From Tridacna crocea (lineage: Eukaryota > Mollusca > Bivalvia > Cardiida > Cardiidae), in the NCBI GenBank assembly GCA_943736015.1, contig OX031068.1, positions 31,740,296-31,804,295 on the forward strand: a stretch of 64,000 nucleotides of DNA. Reading direction: 5' to 3'. Within the stretch, counting starts at the first letter, position 1. Each line of letters begins with the position of its first letter. Positions 11,795-22,386 of this stretch are shown one piece after another. Under the pieces are notes generated by a model that searched no databases, was not told the origin of the DNA, and saw only the letters and a program-made list of their open reading frames with translations. The position numbers were made by a program, and so were the translations under genes.

Positions 11795-12025
11795 CCCATT
11801 ACCACACAATCCCTACTTTTGACACCCCTGAAAAAGAAGCCTTTAGATTACATTGTGGGAAAAGGAGAAAATGCTGGTAACCATCATTTTCTCCTTTTCC
11901 CACAATGTTTTCTATACTTCACAAATCAAATTTCTATTTTTGATTCACATCTGGATATATTTTGTTGTCTGCAAATGCTTTCACTTTGGACCCGTCGAAA
12001 ATTTTACCGTTTGGTAATGAGTTAA
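11791..12025 (+). mobile_element. Hp1 MITE, full copy
   Basis: TTAA at both ends, in the same orientation as the preceding copy, sharing one TTAA. It lies 94 bp from the end of the arrestin-like exon. Confidence 0.87.
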
Positions 12026-12118
12026 GGAACTACTGCAATCATATAGGGGGAACCCATGGAGTTAATAAATTTTCTGTAAAGACATGGGGGGAAATAAACG
12101 AACAGTTCCGTACTGTAC

Positions 12119-12230
12119 CTCTCACGGACGTGTCTGCTGGCACATCCACGAAAACTCGTCCCTCTAATTTATCTCCAGGGAAATAGACACCTTTGTCGTC
12201 TGAAAGTTTTATTTCCAGCTTTGGAATCAT
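12119..12230 (-). CDS. Arrestin-domain protein, first coding exon (partial gene)
   Basis: The ATG at 12230 is preceded in frame by a TAG at 12246-12248. The exon codes for 37 residues plus one base and ends at a donor AGAG|GTACAG. The peptide reads MIPKLEIKLSDDKGVYFPGD, then KLEGRVFVDVPADTSVR. This is the first beta-strand pair of an arrestin N-domain, with the YFPGDKLEGRV motif typical of ARRDC/alpha-arrestins. These proteins act as adaptors for ubiquitin ligases in receptor trafficking. The remaining exons should lie at lower coordinates on the minus strand or left of the window. I could not recognise any in 1-12118, so the gene is incomplete here. Confidence 0.75.
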
Positions 12231-12780
12231 CAGTCTTTTTAATATCTAAAGCTGAAACATCGTATCAAACACAATTTTCACATTCCACGGAACATTTTAT
12301 CACGTGACGATTTTCGTCCTCCACGCCAGTGTCCGCGTGTTACTGTTAGATACAACTGTAGGCCTGCACTAAATCCTTCACAGTAAATGGCAGCTGCAAC
12401 TTCAAGATGTAAAATATCATTAAATGTGTGTTTAGTGCCTATAATATAGATTAAAAAAAAGGTAGAAAATGGAAATTTATTACATTTTCGGCACCTCCAC
12501 CATTAGGCTGTCAGTTTTCCTCACGAAAGTCGTCTGCTGAAAGTTTCCGAAAATGAATTTTAATAGCGGAAAGGATTAAAAAAAAGGATCGACATGTAAA
12601 TCGTGTTTACTGTTTCAGTGCCATTGGTGAAACTATTCACGGGCTTTTGAGGATGGCAAAGATCAAGATTAGACTTCACAGAACCTGTAGTCTGATATTC
12701 AATCAATTTTATCCGCCTTTTTTATCAAGCCTGTGAGAAAAGATATACAACTATCAGGGAATTACTTTTTCAGTCGTCGA
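12231..12780. other. Upstream of arrestin-like exon; no further gene seen
   Basis: Less repetitive and slightly higher GC than its surroundings. May hold the 5' UTR and promoter of the minus-strand arrestin-like gene. No core promoter motif can be called. Confidence 0.3.
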
Positions 12781-12879
12781 AAGAAAACGGCATTTGAAAA
12801 CATTGTGTGAAAACGATAAAAATCGTCGCAACCTGAAAATAATCTAGCAATTCCAGGTTTAAATAAAAAAACACGTAAG

Positions 12880-12965
12880 TAGGAAGGCTTTTGAAAAGAT
12901 TGTGGGTAAAGGAGAAAACCAGCATTTTCTCCTTTTCCCTCAATGTTATCCTTTTTTCTGTAAAT
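12880..12965 (+). mobile_element. Hp1 hairpin relic
   Basis: TTTTGAAAAGATTGTGGG then ACCAGCATTTTCTCC. One hairpin arm is mostly deleted. Confidence 0.5.
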
Positions 12966-13124
12966 CAATCGTGTCATCTGAGCTAGGCCTACATTTTTGT
13001 TGTATGACATGCTTTGTAAATGGACACTGCTAAACGTTTATCATCTTGCACTGGTTTAATACATGGTAAGTTTCTCCAGTATGCTCCAGCAAAAGAAGAC
13101 TTTATGCAGTTTGTGATGCAGCAC

Positions 13125-13313
13125 AGCTCCAGATAGAGAAGGAGTGATGCTGGTATTTTAAATCCATTATTCTCTTCCAAACCCTATGTTGTGGGTACTC
13201 ATAAGAATTGTCTGGATGAGACAATTCAAATTAGTACCCAAAACATAGAATTTAGTGTAGAATTATTGATATTTTCAACTTTGAAATCAAAATCACTCCC
13301 TCTATCTGGAGCT
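13125..13313. mobile_element. 189-bp foldback element
   Basis: Ends AGCTCCAGATAGAG and its complement CTCTATCTGGAGCT. The inner arms CTATGTTGTGGGTACTCA and TAGTACCCAAAACATAG also pair. Half copies lie at about 44775-44855 and 45788-45840. Confidence 0.6.
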
Positions 13314-13785
13314 CTGAATGCAGTTTACTAAGCAAGTCATCAGCTCATTTGGGATCCATAAAATCTATCCAGTTGAACGATTGACTGAGACTGGATGTAG
13401 AATGGTCATTGTACATGCAGGAAAAACAAGCAAAAAGTTTCAACTCAGGTCAGCCTGTGCGGACTGTGCAGGATGACCCTAGCCGATACCTTTTTGCAGA
13501 TGCATTAAGCCCCCCTTTTCACCGAGAATGGCTCCTTTACATTTTTTCACATATTTTCCCCCTCCTTCATCCAACGATTATTTATGTAGTGGGTCTGTCA
13601 CATCACAAATACTCCACAGAGAAAGAAACTGATCTTTTCCTTGTCTCCTCGTCTGTCATTATTATATTGGTATTTTCATCACTCCAGATTGCTAAATAGT
13701 TGAAACAAATAGTCTGTCTGTAGAAGACGTCAAATTGTTGCTATTTCAAGATGGTTTAGGCCAGAAAATGTCATGAAATACTGTT
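13314..13785. other. No gene seen
   Basis: A stretch without a recognised gene or strong repeat. Confidence 0.4.
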
Positions 13786-13868
13786 GATTGATTATGATTG
13801 TATTGTGTTTAACTCTGTTTTCAACATTATTTCAGTTATATCGCGGCAGTCAGTGCACCGATCTATGG
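13786..13868. repeat. SINE fragment
   Basis: TTGTGTTTAACTCTGTTTTC then GCAGTCAGTGCACCGAT matches the 44068-44312 repeat. Confidence 0.5.
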
Positions 13869-13917
13869 ATTAACCCTATAACAACAATTCCCTTATTTGA
13901 AGACCAACCCACACAGC

Positions 13918-14146
13918 TTAACTCATTACCACATGAGAAAATTGGAGACTGGTCCAAATTGAAAGCATTTGCAGATGAAAAAATAAAAGTGACTGAAAAA
14001 TAGAAATTTGTTCTGAAAAGGGTAGAAAACACTGTGGGAAAAGGAGAAAATGCTGGTTACCAGCATTTTCTCCTTTTCCCACAGTGTTTTCAAAAGGCTT
14101 CTTTCTCAGGGGCGTCAAAAGTAGGGATTGAGTGGTGATGGGTTAA
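13918..14146 (-). mobile_element. Hp1 MITE, full copy
   Basis: TTAA at both ends. The stem carries the paired variant CACTGTGGG / CCCACAGTG. A short arm A fragment lies just left (13869-13915). Confidence 0.9.
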
Positions 14147-14149
14147 TAG

Positions 14150-14256
14150 GCAGAGCGTTGGACTTGTGAACATGATGTTTCAAGTCACTTTAGGGCGCGG
14201 GTTCAAACCCCATGGCTAGCTATCTAATATTACTAATAGTCTGTAGGATAAGACAT
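14150..14256 (+). repeat. tRNA-derived SINE, left part
   Basis: GGCAGAGCGTTGGACTTGTG resembles an A-box region and GCGGGTTCAAACCCC is a good B box. The element continues at 14486 after an Hp1 insertion. Confidence 0.7.
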
Positions 14257-14485
14257 TTAACCCATTACCACACAATCCCTACTTTTGACGTCCCTGAGAA
14301 AGAAACCTTTAGAAAACATTGTGGGAAATGGAGAAAATGCTGGTAACCAGCATTTTCTCCTTTTCCCACAAAGTTTTCTACCCTATGAGAGTAAAACTGC
14401 ACCATTTGAGCCACTTTGAAATTGTCTTCTGCAAATCCTTTTAATTTTGATAGGTCTAAAATTTTTCCGTGTGGTAATGGGTTAA
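14257..14485 (+). mobile_element. Hp1 MITE inserted in a SINE
   Basis: TTAA at both ends. Removing it and one TTAA restores GATAAGACATTTAACC, a continuous SINE sequence. Confidence 0.9.
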
Positions 14486-14655
14486 CCAAAGTCCTGTGTG
14501 ACAGTACAATACACCAAGCACGTTAAAGAACCAGGCGTAACTTAAGATGAGTTTCGTCCTGAATCTGCACTATTCCCCGTAACAATACTAACGGCCTTAA
14601 GGGACTGTCGCCCATTATGGGCAACAGGTGGCGACATAAATAAACTCAAAGTCAA
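14486..14655 (+). repeat. tRNA-derived SINE, right part
   Basis: Includes ACGTTAAAGAACC and GCCTTAAGGGACTGTCGCCC, with an AAACTCAAAGTCAATCAAT tail. This block resembles conserved internal parts of molluscan SINEs. Confidence 0.6.
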
Positions 14656-14693
14656 TCAATTCCCGTCTTGGAAGCCCCTAGTAACAAAACCAC

Positions 14694-14930
14694 TTAAATA
14701 TTTACCAAACAACAAAAAATTATGCTGGTCTAAATTCAAAGCATGTGCATACAACAATCTAAGTGTGGTTAAGATAATGAAATATATCTTTCTTTTAAAG
14801 GGAAGAAAACATTTTGGGAAAAGGAGAAAATGCTGTTACCAGCATTTTCTCCTTTTTTCCCAAAAAATGTTTTAAAAAGTCTGCTTCAATCAGAGTAATT
14901 AAAAATCCACATTGTGTGGTAAAGAGTAAA
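14694..14930 (-). mobile_element. Hp1 MITE, full but diverged
   Basis: Starts CTTAAATATTTACCAAACAA. The stem carries a parallel change, TTTTGGGAAAA opposite TTTTCCCAAAA. Confidence 0.8.
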
Positions 14931-14954
14931 AAAAATATAGTACATTATAAGAAG

Positions 14955-15050
14955 ATGATCTTGGTAACTAACATTCTCTAAACTGTCAACTGTTTTCTAC
15001 CCTGTCAGTATAAATTTCCTGTCATATGAACCACATTAAACACAATTTTC
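14955..15050 (+). mobile_element. Hp1 relic
   Basis: Degraded hairpin right arm and arm B (TGTTTTCTACCCTGTCAG). Confidence 0.45.
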
Positions 15051-15351
15051 TTATAAAAATCAAAATATCGCTCCATTTAATGTAATTAATGCATTCCTCC
15101 TAACACTGTGATATCCTTAAGTGCATCATAAATCTTCTATTTGTTATAGAAGACTGGCAAATTGATCTGAATTGATACAATTTTATTTCCACAGCATGTG
15201 TTTTTGCCGAGATGAGAGAGGACACAGAGACTATTGGAAATTGTCCACCCTTTTTACAAATATTCCCATGCTGTTGTGATTCAAAGGAAAAATTGTTATG
15301 AAACTCTATACCATACACAAAAAAATTTAGTTTAGCTTGGTCCAAATTGAT

Positions 15352-15470
15352 TGATAGATTTATTGTATGGTGTTTTACGCTGTTTTCAACATTTTATCAT
15401 TAAAATCGTGGCTGCCGGTGCACCTATCCACGTTTTCCAGGAGTCTCTTTTTTCAGTCCGTCACACCAAA
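15352..15470. repeat. SINE fragment
   Basis: TTGTATGGTGTTTTACGC then GGCTGCCGGTGCACCTATCC, the same family as 44068-44312. Confidence 0.55.
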
Positions 15471-15544
15471 CTAGTTCTTAGAAAGTCTTACCCCGTCCTG
15501 ACGTAATCTGTAAACAAAAAAAAAAAAAAAAAAAAAGAAAGAAA

Positions 15545-15630
15545 GAAAAATTTCTCCTTTTTCCGCTGTGTTTTCAAAAGGCTTCTGTCTTAGGGTCATC
15601 AACAGCTGTGATTAGGTGGTAAAGGGTTAA
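15545..15630 (-). mobile_element. Hp1 MITE, right half
   Basis: Half hairpin and arm A ending GGTAAAGGGTTAA. The left half is replaced by an A-rich run at 15517-15550. Confidence 0.6.
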
Positions 15631-16355
15631 TTCAGGATTATTGCTGTGGGGGCAGAACATGTAATTTTGGCCTGATAATGCCTGATCGAAGCCAGTCTCC
15701 CCAAACCTGTTCCTAGTTAGTGTTACCCCAGTCAACATAATCGTAAAACGGGCAGCGATTGGGATAGGATGTGTAATTTCGGTCGGTAAAATGCAAACAC
15801 ACTGCCAATTGATGCCTGACTGCATTGTGTCTCTGTTAGGATTGAAGTACAGCAGTTCAGTTTGTAGTGCCTTCATCTCGTTTGATGTACGTTGTCACTC
15901 AGCCTAACTACAGGACTGGACAGACGGCAAGAAATTTGGAGTAGGCTCAAAGTTCTGGAGCGCCATTCTTGTCCTTACCCGTCCATTAAGTTCATGAACA
16001 AATTGTAAAAGTTTGCCAATATGTCCAATACATCTGAACACAGTTTAAGTCAGTTTGGCTATAATTTCAGAAACCATCCCACAACAAAAGAAATTAGAGA
16101 TTTACCACAGCCCAGGTCCATGCCAACGGGAAACAAGGTCTGTTTTTACATGAGCAATTTTCTCATTTACATCCTGGAAATACACACACGAAGCTTCAAA
16201 CATAGCATTCGAAGAAGACATTGTGGAAAATAATTACATATTTGTTATGTTATGAAATTTAAACATCATTAGTCACGGGAGCTACTTAACATTCCCCCAA
16301 TGGTTGTTTTGATTTTTTGTGCAAAATCTAAAAATAGCTCAAGGGGCTCAAGGGG
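15631..16355. other. No gene seen
   Basis: Open frames on both strands here are short and overlap with no recognisable domain. Confidence 0.4.
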
Positions 16356-16584
16356 CTAACCCATTACCACACAATTCCTACTTTTGACAACCCTGAGGAA
16401 GAAGCCTTTAGAAAACATTGTGGGAAAAGGAGAAAATGCTGGTAACCAGCATTTTCTCCTTTTCCCACAATGTTTTCTACCCTTCACAAAACAAATTTCA
16501 AAATTTCTGTCACTTTTATTTTGTCATCTGCAAATGCTTTCAATTTGGATAAACCTAAAATTTTGTTGTTTGGTAATCAGTTAA
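16356..16584 (+). mobile_element. Hp1 MITE, full copy
   Basis: Starts CTAACCCATTACCACAC and ends CAGTTAA, with a perfect 34-bp stem. Confidence 0.9.
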
Positions 16585-16789
16585 AGGAATACCATCCCCC
16601 AAAATTTTTTAATATGATTTTTAATTATTGATGATTTGTATAGTGTTTCCAAATAAATTTCAGTGATTTCATTTTTTTTTTAATTGGTGTGATGTGAAAA
16701 ACCTAAATACCCATCTTCAAGTCAGTTTGGCTAAAATTTTTGGAAGGGCTAAGAACAAGTTTGGTGTGACAGGGGTATTACCAGTACTC

Positions 16790-16895
16790 TGCAAAACTTT
16801 CTTTACAAGCTACAAGCTGCTTTCCCACATAACCTCCGCTGAAACAATGATCAGCAGTGAGAGAGGAATGAATCCTGTCGCAATGACATGATTGC
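16790..16895. repeat. SINE fragment
   Basis: GCTTTCCCACATAACC then AGTGAGAGAGGAATGAATCC, the same family as 44068-44312. Confidence 0.5.
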
Positions 16896-17084
16896 CAACG
16901 TTATGAATACAAAAAAAAAATTGCACAAAATTGTGTCTGTGGATGAAAGGAAAGACAGAAAGACAGACAGCATGATTCTAGTGTAAACATCTCCCACTGA
17001 CCGTTAATCCTTTGGTGCAGAATAAACTCAAATTACGTTTTCGGTTAATAAAATAAGATAAAAATAATTGCCATTTCAAGATTT

Positions 17085-17238
17085 CAGCCTTTGTCACACA
17101 ACAAAATTTTACACTTAAACAAAAAGAAAGCATTTGCAGGCAACAATTTCATACTGGCTAAAATGGTTACCAGCATTTTCACCTTTTCCTATGTTTTCAA
17201 AGGACTTCAAAAGTTGTCATTGTGGGGTAAAAGGTTAA
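17085..17238 (-). mobile_element. Hp1 MITE, hairpin left arm lost
   Basis: Arm B, then directly GGTTACCAGCATTTTCACC and arm A, ending AAGGTTAA. Confidence 0.65.
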
Positions 17239-17259
17239 ATAGTGTTTTAGAAAGCAGAC

Positions 17260-17320
17260 AATCTTGATCAAAGATCAGACTGCACATGTATTCTGCAGTC
17301 TGATCTTTCCACTGGCCAAA
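17260..17320. repeat. Short palindromic repeat, CAGTCTGATC family
   Basis: AAGATCAGACTGCACATG opposite TCTGCAGTCTGATCTT. Confidence 0.65.
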
Positions 17321-17525
17321 AGTGTAACTATTGCTGTGATAGGCACTTTAGGGTAAATGTAACTATCAATAAATGGCACAAAATCCAGTCTTGAATTCTC
17401 ACTTACACTTTTACACCTAAACTAAACATAAGTCGTATTTTCATTGCAAACTGTATGTTGTTAGAATGAGATAGTTGAGAACTACCATATATGGTAGCTA
17501 TGAACATTTCTGTTTACATGCACTA

Positions 17526-17754
17526 TTAACTCATTACCACACGAGAAAATTTTGGACTAATCCAAATTGAAAGCATTTGCAGATGACAAAATAAAAGTGA
17601 CTGAAAATTTGGAATTTGTTTTGTGAAGGGTAGAAAACATTGTGGGAAAAGGAGAAAATGCTGGTTACCAGCATTTTCTCCTTTTCCCACAATTTTTTCT
17701 AAAGGCTTCTTTTTCAGGGGCGTCAAAAGTAGGGATTGTGTGGTAATGAGTTAA
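17526..17754 (-). mobile_element. Hp1 MITE, full copy
   Basis: TTAA at both ends. The stem is nearly perfect, with one T in CACAATTTTTTC. Confidence 0.92.
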
Positions 17755-18099
17755 TAACAAAATTGATAGTGGAAAACTAACCCTTCTTTTTCAAGATTTT
17801 TTAGATGCAAGAAATCTAACCTTTTTTATCAATATCTTTTGATAGGGTAAATCTAGCCATCTTTTGAAAACATTTGATGGGTGGGGTGGTGGATCTGATG
17901 CCCTCTGTTCCAGGATATTGATTGGGGCAAATCTAAACACCCCTTCAGGCCCTGCAGCATAAATGACTGGGGTGGGGGTATAATGCCCCCACTTTTTTTT
18001 TTTAAGTTTTTCTACAGGAACTTTAACGCCTTTTTTTTTTTTCAAGATTTTCATGTTCAAGAAAAAAAAAACTAAAAGTGGCATGATGGTAGCATGTGG

Positions 18100-19387
18100 A
18101 ATTAATGTGGCTGTTGACAGTGCTGCATGTACACAAGGGCAGCACATTTAATGTGGCTGTTGACAGTGCTGCACGTACACCAGGGCAGCACATTTAATGT
18201 GGCTGTTGACAGTGCTGCATGTACACCAGGAGAGCACATTTAATGTGGCTGTTGACAGTGCTGCACGTACACCAGGAGAGCACATTTAATGTGGCTGTTG
18301 ACAGTGCTGCGTGCACACAAGGGCAGCACATTTAATGTGGCTGTTGACAGTGCTGCATGTACACCAGGGCAGCACATTTAACCCATTACCACACAATCCC
18401 TACTTTTGACGCCCCTGAGAAAGAAGCCTTTTGAAAACACTGTGGGAAAAGGAGAAAATGCTGGTAACCAGCATTTTCTCCTTTTCCCACAGTGTTTTCT
18501 ACCCTTCCCAAAACAAATTCTAATTTTTGATTCACATTTATTTTGTCTTCTCCAAATGCTTTCAGTTTAAACCAGTCTAAAATTTTGCCGTGTGGTAAAG
18601 AGTTAATGTGGCTGTTGACAGTGCTGCATGGATACAAGGGCAGCATATTTAATGTGGTAAGTGACAGTGCTGCATGAACACAGGGGCAGCACATTTAATG
18701 TGGCTGTTGACAGTGCTGTATGTACTCAAGGGCAGCACATTTAATGTGGCTATTGACAGTGCTGCATGCATACAAGGGCTGCACATTTAATGTGGTAAGT
18801 GACAGTGCTGCATGAACACAGGGGCAGCACATTTAATGTGGCTGTTGACAGTGCTGCATGTACACAAGGGCAGCACATTTAATGTGGTTGTTGACAGTGC
18901 TGCATGATTACCAGGGCAGCACATTTAATATGGCTGTTGACAGTGCTGTATGTACATGTACACTATTGCAGCATATTTAATGTAGTTGTTGTCTGTGCTG
19001 CATGTACGCAAGGGCAGCACATTTAATGTAGCTGTTGACTGTGTTGCATGTATATTATTGCAGCACATTTAATGTAGCTGTTGACAGTGCTGCATGTAGA
19101 TGGCTGTGCTGCATGTACACTAGTGAAGCACATTTAATGTAGCTGTTGACAGAGCTGCATGTACATGAATGCAGCTCATTTTATGCAGCTGTTGTCTGTG
19201 TTGCATGTACACTAGTGCAGCACATTTTATGTAGCTGTTGACTGTGCTGCATGTGCACTAGTGAAGCACATTTAATGTAGCTGTTGACAGTGCTGCATGT
19301 ACATGAGTGCAGCACTTTTAATGTAGCTGTTGACATTGCTGCATGTACAAGAATGCAGCTCATTTTATGTAGCTGTTGACTGTGCAA
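18100..19387. repeat. 46-bp minisatellite, about 23 copies, split by a MITE
   Basis: Unit: AGCACATTTAATGTGGCTGT then TGACAGTGCTGCATGTACAC and CAGGGC. The period is 46 bp, for example 18141 to 18187. The right half, beyond about 18940, is more diverged. An Hp1 copy (18378-18606) sits in the TTAA of one unit. Confidence 0.93.
18378..18606 (+). mobile_element. Hp1 MITE inserted in the minisatellite
   Basis: The flanks are GCACATTTAA and TTAATGTGGCTG, so one TTAA of the 46-bp unit was duplicated. The stem carries the paired CACTGTGGG / CCCACAGTG variant. Confidence 0.95.
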
Positions 19388-19651
19388 AACGAATGACTGA
19401 AATGTTTGATTGGGATCTATGCTAATTCAGTCCTACTGCAGTCATATCCAAGAGACAGCTCACCAATTTGCATCCTAACTATGGCTATCACCAGACAATA
19501 GACATGGGCTCTGTATTGCCTTGCCAATGGACAATCAAACTTATCAAGCACTGCTAGTGGAAATTAACTCTTTCATCATTGAATAAAGGCTAGATATACA
19601 TTTCTCCTGTAAGATTGAGAGACAGTTAGGTCATAGTCCAAGATAAAACAA

Positions 19652-19718
19652 TGGACAGTGTACATCTGAGATCAGACTGCACATTCTGTGCATTCTGATC
19701 TTGACCTACGCTGTCCAC
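19652..19718. repeat. Short palindromic repeat, CAGTCTGATC family
   Basis: Ends TGGACAGTGTACATCTGA and TTGACCTACGCTGTCCA are inverted. The centre is GACTGCACATTCTGTGCA. Confidence 0.65.
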
Positions 19719-19755
19719 AACAGCTTCTGGTATCATCTATGGTATGAAAAGCCAG

Positions 19756-19965
19756 TTAACCCTTTATCACACAAATGTGACTTTTAATGACCCTGAGAAA
19801 GAAAGCCTTTGAAAACGTTGTGGTAACCAGCATTTTCTCCTTTGCACACAATCTTTTCCACCCTCTCCAAATCAAATTTCAATTTATGATTCGCTGTTAT
19901 TTTGTCGCCTGCAAATGCTTACCATTTGGACAAGCCTAAAATACTGCCATTTGGTAATGAGTTAA
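19756..19965 (+). mobile_element. Hp1 MITE, left hairpin arm shortened
   Basis: TTAA at both ends. GTTGTGGTAACCAGC shows that most of the left stem is lost. Confidence 0.8.
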
Positions 19966-20219
19966 TTAAAAATGATATAATTCCACTTAAGATTATGGAC
20001 ATTATTGTGAAAATAGCGATCTTTCATCGTACAGTTGGTCAAAGTGTTAGTTGCTGACAGAGAAAATAATTTAAAAAAAAACTAGGTTAAAACCTTCCTG
20101 GCAGCTGTGTTTTTCGTTTACCTTTTGCCTGATTTTATATCCTGTTTTTATGCCAGCGACTAACATATTGTCCAACCAAACCATAAAAGACTGTCATCTT
20201 TACAATATTTTTCATACGT

Positions 20220-20448
20220 TTAACTCTTTACCACACGAGAAAATTTTATACTGGTCCAAATTGAAAGCATTTGCAGACAACAAAATAAAGGTGACTAAAA
20301 AACTGAAATTTGTTCTGGGAAGGGTAGAAAACACTGTGGGAAAAGGAGAAAATGCTGGTTACCAGCATTTTCTCCTTTTCCCACAGTGTGTTCAAAAGGC
20401 TTCTTTCTCAGGGGCGTCAAAAGTAGGGATTAAGTGGTAATGGGTTAA
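20220..20448 (-). mobile_element. Hp1 MITE, full copy
   Basis: TTAA at both ends. Paired stem variant CACTGTGGG / CCCACAGTG. Confidence 0.92.
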
Positions 20449-20644
20449 ATGGTATTGTGATACCTGCTTTGACATTTTGGCCTTTACTGGCCCTTTAAGC
20501 ATTTTCTGAAGCTACAGAGCTGTATGGTATTGTGTTAATTGCAATAAATCATACAAGAAACATTGATTAAAAACATTTTGATTGACGGTGAAATGAAAGA
20601 TAGCCCTGGAATTGATTTCTTCCCTCCAATAGGGAAACAAAAAT

Positions 20645-20818
20645 ATCCTTTACCACACAATCCTTTGTTTTTGTGATCCTGAGGAAGACACTGGAAAAAG
20701 TATTTTCACCTTTTCCCACAATGTTTTTCCTAACCTGCAAAGACTGTTCCTTTTAAATGTGTCTTAAGCAAGTGCTTCCAGTGCAATCATGCCTAAAATT
20801 GTAAGCTGGTACAGAGTC
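20645..20818 (+). mobile_element. Hp1 MITE relic
   Basis: Arm A (TTTACCACACAATCC), reduced hairpin and arm B. Confidence 0.6.
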
Positions 20819-20820
20819 CA

Positions 20821-21035
20821 TTAACCCTTTAAAAAACAATCCTGAGTTTTAACGATCCTGAAAAAGAAGCCTTTTGAAAACAAAGTGGGAAAAGGAGGAA
20901 ATGCTTGACCATTCAGCCTGTTCTCCCTTTCTCACCATGTTTTCCTCCCTTTTCACATCATGTTTTATTTTTCAGTCACACTTATATTGGTGTCTTGAAG
21001 TGCTTTCAATTTGGAATAGCTTATAAGAAGCTTAA
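20821..21035 (+). mobile_element. Hp1 MITE, diverged
   Basis: Begins TTAACCCTTTAAAAAACAAT. The stem is weak. It ends at a CTTAA shared with the next copy. Confidence 0.7.
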
Positions 21036-21228
21036 AGGAAGAATAAGGAAGAAGGCTTCAGAAAGCATTGTGGGATATGGAAAAAATGCCGGTAACCAGC
21101 ATTTTCTCCTTTTTTCACAATATCTTCCTCTCTTTCAGAGATAGTTTCATCAACAAAAGCTGCATTTAGTATTGTTGACTGGAAAGCCTGGAATGATTTT
21201 AAAACTTTGTCAGCTTGTAAAGAGTTAA
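21032..21228 (+). mobile_element. Hp1 MITE, arm A truncated
   Basis: The hairpin has ATGCCGGTAACCAGCATT at its apex. Ends AGAGTTAA. Confidence 0.65.
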
Positions 21229-21337
21229 TTAAAACAATCAATATTTTCCAAGAAAGACCAGTGCTCTCCTCTCATCGCAGATGTCGTGTTACAGAATAAA
21301 ACTAAATACATGTAATGACCCTGTATCAAAACATAAC

Positions 21338-21735
21338 ATAAGAATCCTGAAGAAACAGCCTTTGAGAACGTTGTAAGAAAAGGAGAAAATGAAAAGGAGT
21401 AACCAGCATTTCCTTCTTTTCCTACACTGTTTTTTTTACTCCTTCCTTCTTAAATTCCATTGTCTGCTTCCCTTGTTATTTGTTGTCTGTAAATGCAAAA
21501 TCAATTTCAAAGAGTCCAAAATTTTACTTTTCATCAAAAGGTTTACCGTTTAGCAAACAATCTGGGCTGTGAACAACCCTGAGAAAGAGGCCTTTTGAAA
21601 ATATTGTAAGCAAAGGAGAAAATGCTGGCAGCTAGCATAATCTTCTTTATCCACCCTTCATGAAAAAAGTCTTATTTTACAAATCATATTTGTTGTCTGC
21701 AAGTTTTTACTAACAAAGTCCGCAACAAAGAGCCT
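21338..21735 (+). mobile_element. Two diverged Hp1 copies in tandem
   Basis: Copies at about 21338-21545 and 21545-21735. Both keep GAGAAAATG stems and the TTGTCTG block of arm B. Confidence 0.55.
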
Positions 21736-22076
21736 TAATAATGCTTTATAGGGCAGGAAAGATTGATATTGAAATGTATGTTAATGTGATTGACAATTTT
21801 ATGGTGCATGTTTGGCAAGGAAAGAGCATGATCGGGCATCACTTTGAAAACGTCATTAATCATTAAAATGACGCCAATGACCAAAAAAGCACTTTTGAAT
21901 TAAAATCTGAATAAAAAATCCAAAATGTAATGAAAATTGGATTGAATTATCACACAAAAAACTTACACGTTTTATAAACATGTACATGTATTTTCATCTT
22001 TTTATCTTATATTCTAAGCCAAAATATAAATGTATGAAAGTGTTACCTTACTTTCCGGACACCTGTATCAATGATC

Positions 22077-22386
22077 CTCCCGAGGCATGACTATCAATGA
22101 TCCTCCGAAAGAAATTGGCCAAGCCAAGAGTCAAATCTATGACCCCCGATTTCAAGTCCCTATACCCCACCGACTGTGCTATGGGGGCTTGGCTATGGTT
22201 CCTAAAACTCCAGAATTGTATGGTAAAGGGTTAATACAGGTCAATTCTTTACCATACGACAAAATTATGGAAAAGTCTTATATGAAAGCAGTTGCAGACT
22301 ACAAATCTCAAGTCCCTGTGCCCTACCGACTGAGCTTTGGGGGTTTTGGTTATGGTCCCTAAATATCAGAATTGTATGGTAAAGGG
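22077..22386. repeat. Duplicated SINE plus Hp1-end unit
   Basis: A block TCAAGTCCCTATACCCC...GAATTGTATGGTAAAGGG at 22150-22234 is repeated with changes at 22308-22390. A short arm B fragment (CATACGACAAAATTATGG) lies between. Confidence 0.6.

Noticed and set aside
14180-14222. Possible tRNA gene
   Set aside because: A B box and a D-arm-like stretch are present, but no complete cloverleaf or acceptor stem forms. The sequence continues into a SINE body.
16384-16584. Recurring open frames with peptides like GKGENAGNQHFLLFPQCF
   Set aside because: The same peptide appears wherever an Hp1 hairpin is read in one frame. It is a by-product of the palindrome, without start context or conserved length, and is not a gene family.
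19181-19387. Minus-strand frame with repeated HSQQLHKM peptides
   Set aside because: A translation of the 46-bp minisatellite only.
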